From assembly GCA_903886985.1 (NCBI GenBank), contig CAISOI010000551.1, forward strand, positions 1 through 6,357: a DNA stretch of 6,357 nucleotides, written 5' to 3'. Origin of the DNA: an uncultured Chthonomonas sp. (GTDB taxonomy: Bacteria > Armatimonadota > Chthonomonadetes > Chthonomonadales > CAJBBX01). Below are positions 1-5,436 of this stretch, in pieces. The notes under the pieces are model-generated. The model was not told where the DNA came from. It saw only the letters and a list, made by a program, of their open reading frames with translations, and searched no databases. Position numbers and translations under genes: made by a program. Position 1 is the first letter of the stretch. Each line of letters begins with the position of its first letter.

Positions 1-63
1 CACCACGAGAACGATTGGAACAAGAACTTTAGCGAACTTTAACAATTTGGAAATGACGCTCAT
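1..63 (-). CDS. N-terminus of a membrane-anchored or exported protein (partial, runs off left edge)
   Basis: An ATG at 63-61 opens a 21-codon frame that continues past the window edge. After Met-Ser it contains two lysines and then a hydrophobic run ending KVLVPIVLVV, the shape of a signal peptide or N-terminal membrane anchor. The frame is the same as that of the regulator relic upstream, whose TGA stop lies at 84-82, six codons before this ATG. A GAGG at about 81-78 is too far from the ATG (about 14 bases) to be a convincing ribosome binding site. The product cannot be named from 21 residues. The call rests only on the open frame and the N-terminal character. Confidence 0.4.
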   Translation of the reverse strand, partial: MSVISKLLKFAKVLVPIVLVV

Positions 64-81
64 AAATTCGGCAACGACCTC

Positions 82-642
82 TCATTGAGGTGATTCAAGC
101 ATATACTGAGTTTCACTATTGAAACTCAGTATAAGTATGAACTGTGTTGACACTTTATGTGACCAGCGAATTGGCACATTTGACTGTAAAATCAGCCGCC
201 CCTCTGCGGCAGATTGACGTGATCGTATCACATTGCCGTCGATATCCGTAAACCAACCAAATTGTCCGATCGGGATCTTGATGGGCCCCACAATTTTCTT
301 GCCGCCCAACTCCGGGCTAATTCCATAGTGTTTCTTGAACGTGCGGGAGAAAGTGGAAAGCGATCCAAAACCGGAATCCATTGCGATTTCAGACATGCTT
401 GCAGGCGCATATCGCATAGCCCAGAGTGCCCGTTCCAATCGCATTCTGATTACAAACTGAGTTAGTGGCTCGCCTGTTAATGATCGGAAGACACGGTGAA
501 AATGAAACTCGGAGAACCCAGCTACCGCCGCTAGTTCCGAAAGGGGTAGGGGTAGGTCAATGTGCCGATCAATATGATCAATAACCGCATTGATGGAGTG
601 TAGGTAGGATGCGCGACTTTCTGCACGTACAGTATTCGATAC
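82..642 (-). pseudogene. AraC-family regulator fused to a VOC/glyoxalase tail (probable pseudogene)
   Basis: The frame contains a complete AraC-type DNA-binding domain with two helix-turn-helix units. The first (around 590-480) reads PLSELAAVAGFSEFHFHRVF; the second lies in the 120 residues after the ATG at 444 and reads MSEIAMDSGFGSLSTFSRTF, followed by the usual end of the domain, KKHYGISP. At about position 312 the homology changes. The residues LGGKKIVGPIKIPIGQFGWF and TDIDGNVI match the C-terminal half of VOC-superfamily (glyoxalase/bleomycin-resistance) domains, but the acidic metal ligand usually found just after DGN-hydrophobic is replaced by RSR. No ATG, GTG or TTG exists in frame between the upstream TGA (696-694) and the ATG at 444, which lies inside the domain. 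A strong GGAGGG (653-648) precedes a GTA codon at 642, suggesting a start lost by mutation. I therefore read this as a non-functional chimera; initiation at ATT 690 or CTG is the alternative. Confidence 0.65.
102..133. repeat. Perfect inverted repeat, 14-base arms, 4-base loop
   Basis: Bases 102-115 (TATACTGAGTTTCA) are exactly complementary to 120-133 (TGAAACTCAGTATA), leaving the loop CTAT. The hairpin sits inside the last codons of the AraC/VOC relic, about 20 bases before its stop. It has only moderate GC and no T-run follows on either strand, so it is not a classic intrinsic terminator. It may be a recombination scar, an operator or the end of a small element. Confidence 0.75.
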
Positions 643-693
643 GATTTCCCTCCGATCCAGAATAACCCTAAGATGCCGTACGTTGGCAATGGC

Positions 694-1156
694 TCACTAT
701 TAGACACTTCGAAACCAGTATCCTGTAATCATTCCACTGGTCTGTTTGGAATTTTTTAGCAACTAGAAATGGAAGGGAGCCGGTCAGATCATGCTACTTG
801 TGCTTTATCTTAGGCAAGTAAATACATTAACACTGTAGCGTCGGCATACGATACAATAGTTGACCACCTATCAAGCCTATCTTCTTCAGCCAGCTCTGTG
901 CCCAGTTCCTACACTATCCGGCAATTTATCGCTGCGAGCTAGTACGTGAACCGAAGGCATGAGTTATTGAAGGGACATGGCAAGCTACTTCTACTAGGGC
1001 AAAAGTATTTGATACGAGTGGGCTGGATGGAGTTTGCTTAATCTCGGTTTCTCTTCCATTCGAAAGTGTGCCGCGCAGGAAACGGTTTGAAGACAGGAGA
1101 TGATTGGATTAGAGCGTTGTGGATTTGAAAGTGGGTTCGGGAAGCGTCGGCTAAAC
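694..1156. other. Gene-poor interval with short coding-like frames only
   Basis: No secure gene was found in this 463-base gap. On the minus strand a 58-codon frame is open from about 1168 to 994. It lacks an early start codon and contains an ATG only at 1059; part of it reads CLQTVSCAAHFRMEEKPRLS. A 24-codon ORF (960-886, starting MPSVHVLARSDKL) has an ATG but no recognisable ribosome binding site. A 6-base inverted repeat ACCAGT/ACTGGT (714-719, 736-741) lies upstream of the AraC relic. I recognise no family in these frames. They could be remnants of a decayed gene or of a dispersed intergenic repeat. Confidence 0.4.
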
Positions 1157-2149
1157 CTATTTGCTGTCTATAATTTGGAGTGATTCGAGGTACCTTTTGC
1201 CATTTTCAATGTTTACATGACCTATAGTACCAATAAAGATCATCGCTATTGCTCGATCCTTGATCACAAAAACCCTCACAGTAACCGTTGCGTGAGCAGC
1301 AACATCATCATATCTGTACTCCTTGCCTGAATGTTTGCCGCATAACGCAGGTTTATTATATTGAAGCTGAAATTTATGATCCCCAACATAATTCTTGATA
1401 GCTGTATCAGCTCTTTCCAATTCAGTGCCACTGAAAACTACGCCTGGAGGATAGTCCTCGCATTCAATTGTAAAGCTTTCACCGACTCGTTCACACGACG
1501 TAATATGTTGTTCAACCTTACCAGCTTCCGTATCCAAGTGTTGTACTCTGGTTGAAACCACGCCTGGCATCAAGCACGAATACTCACCTTTGTCTGAAAC
1601 ATAGGTAGTCCACGCACCGTTGTCAATGGGAACCCCCAATACGACTGGCGAATTTGAATCACTTTCATTCCGTGAGGTATTTGGTGGGGAAAGTGTGCGG
1701 AACGAAGCACCATACATTGTAAACAGTGCTCTCGCAAAAATAATTAGTAATATCCATATACATCCTCGAAAACTCTTCGAAGGAAAATATGTGTCCATCA
1801 TACTTTTAGGTTGAGCTTTGGTTTCAACATCTCCCCAATTGAGCACTTGCTTTTCGGACTTTTCATGGTCAATTTCTTCTTCTTGACAGAGTTGCCGAGG
1901 TGCTGGAGTTGTTGTAACATTTAGACCTGTTTGGGTCTCCTCTTTAACCGACATAGCTTTCACTATTTGGTCAAAAGCTTCATCAATCTCGGCGAGAGTT
2001 GACTTAGCTCTTAGCTGCAACTGCGGATCGTGAGAAAATCTTTCAGGGTTCCAAACTTGCACCAATTCCTTATAGGCTTGTCTAACCTCCGCTAATGAGG
2101 AATTCTCAGGCAAACCTAGTACTTTGTAATAGTCGTTTAGATCATTCAT
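1157..2149 (-). CDS. J-domain-like, single-span membrane protein with extracytoplasmic C-terminal domain
   Basis: This 330-residue protein has three parts. Residues 5-65 form a J-like domain (DYYKVLGLPENSSLAEVRQA, then QVWNPERF) with the normal helix pattern, but the invariant HPD tripeptide that activates Hsp70 is NPE (34-36). A charged, low-complexity linker spans about 66-122. A hydrophobic segment at 129-146 (CIWILLIIFARALFTMYG) is followed by a Pro/Ser/Asn-rich stretch and a roughly 155-residue domain starting GAWTTYVSDKGEYSCLMPG and ending in YLESLQI. This resembles the Trp...MPG...FLxSF domain common in Planctomycetes exported proteins and contains five cysteines. The expected topology is J-like domain in the cytoplasm and C-terminal domain outside. 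The gene lies 77 bases after the SIR2 gene on the same strand. Without HPD it is unlikely to work as an ordinary Hsp70 co-chaperone; a scaffold or sensor role is inference. Confidence 0.8.
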   Translation of the reverse strand: MNDLNDYYKVLGLPENSSLAEVRQAYKELVQVWNPERFSHDPQLQLRAKSTLAEIDEAFDQIVKAMSVKEETQTGLNVTTTPAPRQLCQEEEIDHEKSEKQVLNWGDVETKAQPKSMMDTYFPSKSFRGCIWILLIIFARALFTMYGASFRTLSPPNTSRNESDSNSPVVLGVPIDNGAWTTYVSDKGEYSCLMPGVVSTRVQHLDTEAGKVEQHITSCERVGESFTIECEDYPPGVVFSGTELERADTAIKNYVGDHKFQLQYNKPALCGKHSGKEYRYDDVAAHATVTVRVFVIKDRAIAMIFIGTIGHVNIENGKRYLESLQIIDSK

Positions 2150-2226
2150 ACTAATCCCATTTCCGCTACGGATTTACGTAACGGTAGATCATTTCGAGTC
2201 AATCAAGTGTCACTTTGACTTTTCCA

Positions 2227-3267
2227 TTACGTGTCAAATATAGCCTGCACTATTCGCTTCAACTCAGGAGTTTCCGCTTGATTGCCAGGGAAGATATTGA
2301 ATAAGGTCTGGCTCGAGTATCCCTCTAAACCACGCCATATCTCAGTACCGTATGGCAAATTAGCAAGTTGGTTTTTCATTACCGCTGAAGCAGTTGTGTT
2401 GTGTATAAATACGCTTAAGTTAGCCTTCGAAATGCCTTGAGCTAAAATCGCATTAATGTGTTCGTCCGCAAAGCTATATCCTGACACAAATAGCTTAAGG
2501 TTTCCACTTTGGCAAACCGCGTCAAATACATCCCCGTACCATTTCAGAAGAGGTATTGAGTTGATCGATTCAGCCTTATTGCCACCAATCACCAATTTAT
2601 GTGAACCGTCTTCACTCCGCCAATCAAACGACCCGTGTAACTTGAGATAATTGAACTGGTTAGCCAAGTTGGGCTGAGAATCATCCATTAGCATAAAGTT
2701 TTCTGTCGGCCCTTTGTGCTCATAATCTGGTATTGAATATGAATGCATTGAACCGAAAGGGAGGGTGGTTATGCCACTTCTATAGTGTGTTGTGAACCAG
2801 TCTGATCGTGATGGAATTCCGGGAAGGACTGGCGGGGGACCATTTACGCTATCATAGAGTTTACCTTCTAGTAAGAGGTCCTGATTCAGCGTGAATAAAT
2901 ACCCTGAATTATTTCCACCCGTCCCATGGAATCTACGAAGGAATTTCTGGACACCATATATATTGATGTCTGATTCATTTCGAAAACCTGATGCTTGAAG
3001 GTTCTTGTCATGTTGCACAAAAACGTCAGATATTGCGTTCTCAAGAACTGACACGTCTTCTGCCGAGAATCCGTTGGATCTGGCGATGAATAATGCCGCC
3101 TCAAAACTGGTTTCACGTAACAATAGTTCCCGTAACCCTTTGTTACTTCTGATTCTCGGCATACCGATTAAGTGATCAAAAAACTGAGAAGCCAAAAGAC
3201 CACCCCAGTTAGCTGAAAAACCGGCTCCTGTTAGGAGGGCAGTCCCATTAAATCGACCTAATTCCAT
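2227..3267 (-). CDS. SIR2-family protein (SIR2-like NAD-binding domain, probable NADase effector)
   Basis: The 346-residue product is one SIR2-like domain in the form common among bacterial defence proteins. The Rossmann nucleotide-binding loop is LLTGAGFSANWGG (11-23). FTLNQDLLLE (125-134) supplies the conserved Asn128 and Asp130. LKLHGSFDW (208-216) carries the likely catalytic His211. FVSGYSFADEHIN (260-272) matches the late GYSFxDxHI motif. No zinc-binding cysteine cluster is present, so this is not a classical protein deacetylase. Known relatives (SIR2 domains of Thoeris ThsA, DSR and SIR2-AVAST proteins) hydrolyse NAD+ on phage infection, and NAD depletion is the expected activity here by analogy. 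The ATG at 3267 is preceded at good spacing by GAGG (3279-3276). It is the first gene of a probable two-gene unit with the J-like membrane protein. No additional sensor domain is visible in the chain. Confidence 0.85.
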   Translation of the reverse strand: MELGRFNGTALLTGAGFSANWGGLLASQFFDHLIGMPRIRSNKGLRELLLRETSFEAALFIARSNGFSAEDVSVLENAISDVFVQHDKNLQASGFRNESDINIYGVQKFLRRFHGTGGNNSGYLFTLNQDLLLEGKLYDSVNGPPPVLPGIPSRSDWFTTHYRSGITTLPFGSMHSYSIPDYEHKGPTENFMLMDDSQPNLANQFNYLKLHGSFDWRSEDGSHKLVIGGNKAESINSIPLLKWYGDVFDAVCQSGNLKLFVSGYSFADEHINAILAQGISKANLSVFIHNTTASAVMKNQLANLPYGTEIWRGLEGYSSQTLFNIFPGNQAETPELKRIVQAIFDT

Positions 3268-3345
3268 AGGATTCGCCTCAATATCATTAACTCAAACCTC
3301 TCCTCTACCCACTCACAAACACCCGTCGATGAAACGCCCGCCACT

Positions 3346-3522
3346 CTAACTCGAGTAGCCCAATAAGCCTCCCAGCCGGAGCCGCATCACTCCGACCGCG
3401 CTAACTTCCTTGCCCGTTCCGCCCATTGTGTTGTCGCCATGCTCAGGATGTTCGAATTCCTCCGTGCCATGCGGTCTGTACGTCGCTACTAAGACAGAAT
3501 AAGGCAGGTCGTAGTTGGATCA
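3346..3522 (-). other. GC-rich stretch with overlapping coding-like short frames
   Basis: This stretch between the toxin relic and the SIR2 gene is visibly richer in GC than its flanks. One minus-strand frame is open for about 58 codons with no start codon before an ATG at 3426; it passes through YRPHGTEEFEHPEHGDNT and ends GGLLGYSS at a TAG (3348-3346). A second frame holds a 27-codon ORF (3470-3387) beginning MARRNSNILSM. Its TGA overlaps an ATG in the first frame (TGATG, 3389-3385). I recognise no family. The mixture of open frames and distinct composition suggests a gene fragment or a dispersed intergenic element rather than a promoter region only. Confidence 0.35.
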
Positions 3523-3820
3523 GCAATGAATGCCACAACGTCGTGATAGTGTAGGCGTAAAATAGCTTCCACTTCTTTGGTTGAGCAATTTCCAACCTTT
3601 AAGTAGAAAACTTTGGGCGGACTTCCCAACAATAGGCTGCGCTGACGGAAATCCGAGTCCTTGGAGACGACCGTATAACCCTCGGTTGAAGCGAAGTTCC
3701 AAATGGCAGTGTCCGTTGCCTCTTCCATGGATAGCTGTCGAACGTGAGTCGAGTCAGGAAAAATATCCTTTAACGCTGTTTAAGCCAGCGTGACAGATTC
3801 TGATCCAATAATACCTTCAT
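3489..3820 (-). pseudogene. DUF5615 PIN-like (VapC45-type) toxin, frameshifted
   Basis: The gene starts at ATG 3820, overlapping the antitoxin stop by ATGA, and reads MKVLLDQNLSRWLKQR before hitting TAA at 3772-3770. Shifting back one base at that point restores LKDIFPDSTHVRQLSM and the rest of the domain, giving about 110 residues, the normal length for the family. The PIN-like acidic residues are all present across the two frames: Asp6 in LLDQNL, Asp37 in EEATDTAIW, and Asp55/Asp57 in VVSKDSDF. DUF5615 proteins are PIN-fold RNases of the Mut7-C/VapC45 type, toxic unless bound by a DUF433 partner. One base appears to be missing after codon 15, within CAGCG/TTAAAG (about 3778-3768). A second ATG at 3728 could express a 79-residue product without the first catalytic Asp, probably inactive. 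A sequencing error is the main alternative. Confidence 0.8.
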
Positions 3821-4041
3821 GCGGGTACGGTAAACAGCTTCCTCTCTCTATCGGCGGCAAAAGCCAGACACGCTTGTATGTCTTGCACGGTTAGCTCTGG
3901 AAAATCATGCAGTATCTCTTCTCGAGTCATGTCAGATGCAAGGTAATCGAGAATGTCGTAAACGGTAATTCGCATTCCTCGAATGCATGGCTTGCCACTG
4001 CGCTTGTCAGGGTCTATCGTAATATAATCTTGGTAGTTCAT
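3817..4041 (-). CDS. DUF433 antitoxin (VapB45-like)
   Basis: This 74-residue protein shows the full DUF433 signature: ITIDPDKRSGKPCIRGMRIT, then VYDILDYLASDMTREEILHD and FPELTVQDIQACLAFAADRE. The family folds as a small winged or homeodomain-like helix-turn-helix that binds and neutralises DUF5615 PIN-like toxins and usually represses its own promoter. The gene is intact and immediately precedes the toxin gene, its TGA sharing four bases (ATGA) with the toxin start, so translation was coupled. The ribosome binding site is weak (GAG about eight bases before ATG). A -10-like TATAAT and a perfect palindrome lie just upstream. Because the toxin is frameshifted, this may now be an orphan antitoxin. 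Confidence 0.88.
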   Translation of the reverse strand: MNYQDYITIDPDKRSGKPCIRGMRITVYDILDYLASDMTREEILHDFPELTVQDIQACLAFAADRERKLFTVPA

Positions 4042-4078
4042 CTCAGCTACTCTATCTTAGAACGTTCAGTTAACATCC

Positions 4079-4084
4079 ATTATA
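4079..4084 (-). promoter_or_regulatory. Candidate -10 box of the toxin-antitoxin operon
   Basis: The minus strand reads TATAAT exactly here, placing a start of transcription about 30 bases before the DUF433 ATG. No good TTGACA lies at 16-18 bases, so the promoter would be weak or activator-dependent. The call depends on the hexamer and its position. Confidence 0.35.
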
Positions 4085-4093
4085 CGTTACTTG

Positions 4094-4105
4094 CATTTCG
4101 AAATG
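4094..4105. promoter_or_regulatory. 12-base perfect palindrome CATTTCGAAATG, candidate antitoxin operator
   Basis: The sequence equals its own reverse complement over 12 bases and covers the spacer and expected -35 position of the candidate toxin-antitoxin promoter. Antitoxins with helix-turn-helix folds generally bind such palindromes to repress their own operon. A smaller palindrome, GAACGTTC (4060-4067), lies between the -10 and the start codon. The operator role is inferred from position. Confidence 0.35.
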
Positions 4106-4106
4106 T

Positions 4107-4399
4107 TTAGAAGATGTAGGTCAAAAGTAGTTTCTTCGTTCCTTTCGACGACCGCTCAAGCTTTCGAAACTCGCCGTCATTACTGATCACCTGAACTTGC
4201 AATTCATATTCTTCATTTTGTCAAGCTTTTCTACGCCCAACACACTCGCGTACCAATAGCTCATTTTATCTACAAACTCACTTTGCAATCAGTTTGGATG
4301 ATCGACAATGACCCATTCCAACGGACACATCTGCTCAAGATGTGACGACAAAGTTATGACTGCCAATGTTTTAGTGGCATAACTTCCAGCGAAATTAAC
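4107..4399 (-). pseudogene. Possible degraded gene of unknown family
   Basis: Between the DUF433 gene and the secreted-peptide ORF the minus strand holds consecutive coding-like pieces. A frame open from 4399 contains SSHLEQMCPLEWVIVDHPN, meets TGA at 4291-4289, continues in the same frame as SEFVDKMSYWYASVLG, and after a one-base shift near 4215-4220 continues as EEYELQVQVISNDGEFRKLE to a TAA at 4109-4107. Each piece is only somewhat longer than chance would give, so this is weak evidence. I recognise no family. The first piece overlaps the 3' part of the signal-peptide ORF in another frame, which could mean that ORF is itself frameshifted into this relic. Confidence 0.25.
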
Positions 4400-4548
4400 T
4401 CAAAGAATTGTCGCAAAGTAGCTTTGAACCAGTGAAAGCGCGAATGCGGCGGTGGCGGTGTGGGTCTGGTTTGAGCTTGGGCTGAGACGGACGCGAAAAG
4501 AATAGTCACGAGGGCGACGGAGCGGAATGGAAGTTTCGTGAGTTTCAT
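4354..4548 (-). CDS. Small secreted peptide with signal sequence, possibly truncated
   Basis: The ORF encodes 64 residues and begins MKLTKLPFRSVALVTILFAS followed by VSAQAQ, a textbook Sec signal peptide: basic n-region, hydrophobic core and a small-residue cleavage site near residues 23-26. The start is supported by GGAGAG about six bases before the ATG. The mature part would be about 40 residues: a proline run (RPTPPPPHSR) and then FHWFKATLRQFF with no family I recognise. It would be exported to the periplasm or beyond. The abrupt loss of recognisable coding character after the proline run, and the coding-like sequence in another frame downstream, raise the possibility that only the 5' end of a longer gene survives. 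Confidence 0.55.
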   Translation of the reverse strand: MKLTKLPFRSVALVTILFASVSAQAQTRPTPPPPHSRFHWFKATLRQFFELISLEVMPLKHWQS

Positions 4549-4673
4549 AGCTGGCTCTCCTACGAGTTAAACAATTGCTGGAACTATTCTACCGGAATCG
4601 TGTAGATGTTGTTGTCAAGGATGTAGGGTAGGTGTTTGGAATTTCGGTCACAGCCCTCATTTGGTTAAAATGA

Positions 4674-5183
4674 TTAATAGTCGTCATATTTGCCTTTAAC
4701 CCTGCTATCCTGAATTGGTTTCACTCCTTCCTTTCTTTCTGATAATCCCTGTTGAATACCAATAAAGCTTGTTACAGTTATGACAATGATTGAAGATATC
4801 AAGGCGTCGAGGTTAGTAAATATATATGATGCATAAATACTTATTATGAAAAATGAACAAATAGCGGTGCCAATAATATGGTAACTGTAGAAATACAAAA
4901 TCTCTCCTATAGTCGGCTTTTCTGAAAGTATCGGAGATTTGCTGTCACCTTTTGCATTTACAACAATTGACTTTGACAAAAAATATACGAAGAAAACGGA
5001 AAGTGCCGGCCCAAATTGTCGAGCGACAATATTGAATATATTTTCTAAATGCAATTGCCTGTTCACCTCTTCTTTTGGGTCAATTTGTATAATTGACGAT
5101 AACCGACTTAGATTCCTAACTCGGGAAATGGGTAATGGGTCAGTTTGAATTATAAAAGATTTACGATCTCTTAAACAGTCCAA
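4674..5183 (-). CDS. Three-pass membrane protein of unknown family
   Basis: The product has up to 169 residues with three hydrophobic segments: about 56-75 (FGPALSVFFVYFLSKSIVV), about 96-122 (LYFYSYHIIGTAICSFFIIS and onward) and about 125-145 (LDALISSIIVITVTSFIG). A short polar tail rich in Lys/Arg/Asp follows. No enzymatic motif is visible and I do not recognise the family. The start is uncertain. The first possible codon in this frame is TTG 5183, 13 bases after a GGAG; later choices are GTG 5066 and TTG 5054, both before the first membrane span. The frame overlaps the end of the transposase-like relic, so an internal start would avoid the overlap. It lies downstream of the HEPN-like gene on the same strand, and a small membrane partner of a defence effector is conceivable but unsupported by motif. 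Confidence 0.6.
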   Translation of the reverse strand: MDCLRDRKSFIIQTDPLPISRVRNLSRLSSIIQIDPKEEVNRQLHLENIFNIVARQFGPALSVFFVYFLSKSIVVNAKGDSKSPILSEKPTIGEILYFYSYHIIGTAICSFFIISIYASYIFTNLDALISSIIVITVTSFIGIQQGLSERKEGVKPIQDSRVKGKYDDY

Positions 5184-5344
5184 TCGTGATCAGTAACTCC
5201 TGCCTCCATAGCGGGTGTTGTAGGGTATGGGTTCTGATTCGGCTTGGTCAACGTTAGCGGTAGGATCGGCATAAGGCTCGCTCCAAACTGACTTGAATCT
5301 GCATTTGTATACGAACATCGCTGGGTCCCCAAAAGCAGATGTCT
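5171..5344 (-). pseudogene. Relic ending in a transposase-like C-terminal tail
   Basis: A frame open for 57 codons with no good start ends in TPAMEAGVTDHDWTV and a TAA at 5173-5171. The pattern TPAMxAGxTDHxW(T/S) is familiar to me from the C-terminal ends of IS1-like and related transposases of Planctomycetes and Proteobacteria, where it is usually followed by an EEL-type helix that is missing here. The upstream part (SSQFGASLMPILPLTLTK) does not look like the DDE catalytic domain, so this is at best a tail fragment joined to other DNA. The same DNA holds a competing 65-codon frame with an ATG at 5387 and TGA at 5192-5190; that ORF has no clear ribosome binding site and I treat it as secondary. 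Confidence 0.35.
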
Positions 5345-5436
5345 TCATTTGAGATCTGTGAAGTAATGACCGGAAAAATATGAACATTCAGTTTTGATCT
5401 TCTATACAAATTGCAGTTTGCTCCGGTGCAATATCC

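Noticed and set aside
1361..1814. Plus-strand ORFs of about 64 codons inside the J-like gene
   Set aside because: They lie opposite a well-supported minus-strand gene, have no ribosome binding sites and their translations resemble nothing; they are antisense shadows.
2174..2218. Palindrome TTACGTAA and imperfect repeats between the SIR2 and J-like genes as terminator or operator
   Set aside because: Arms are short or mismatched and no T-run follows; chance is adequate to explain them.
3768..3778. Programmed -1 frameshift in the DUF5615 toxin
   Set aside because: There is no slippery X XXY YYZ heptamer and no obvious downstream stem or pseudoknot; a simple one-base loss explains it.
4586..4618. 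Promoter TTGACA ... TAGAAT upstream of the secreted-peptide ORF (minus strand)
   Set aside because: The hexamers are separated by 21 bases, outside the usual 16-19, so I do not list it as a feature.
5190..5192. TGA as selenocysteine or a reassigned codon
   Set aside because: No SECIS-like stem follows, TGA is used as the stop of the DUF433 gene, and Cys is not expected at that site.
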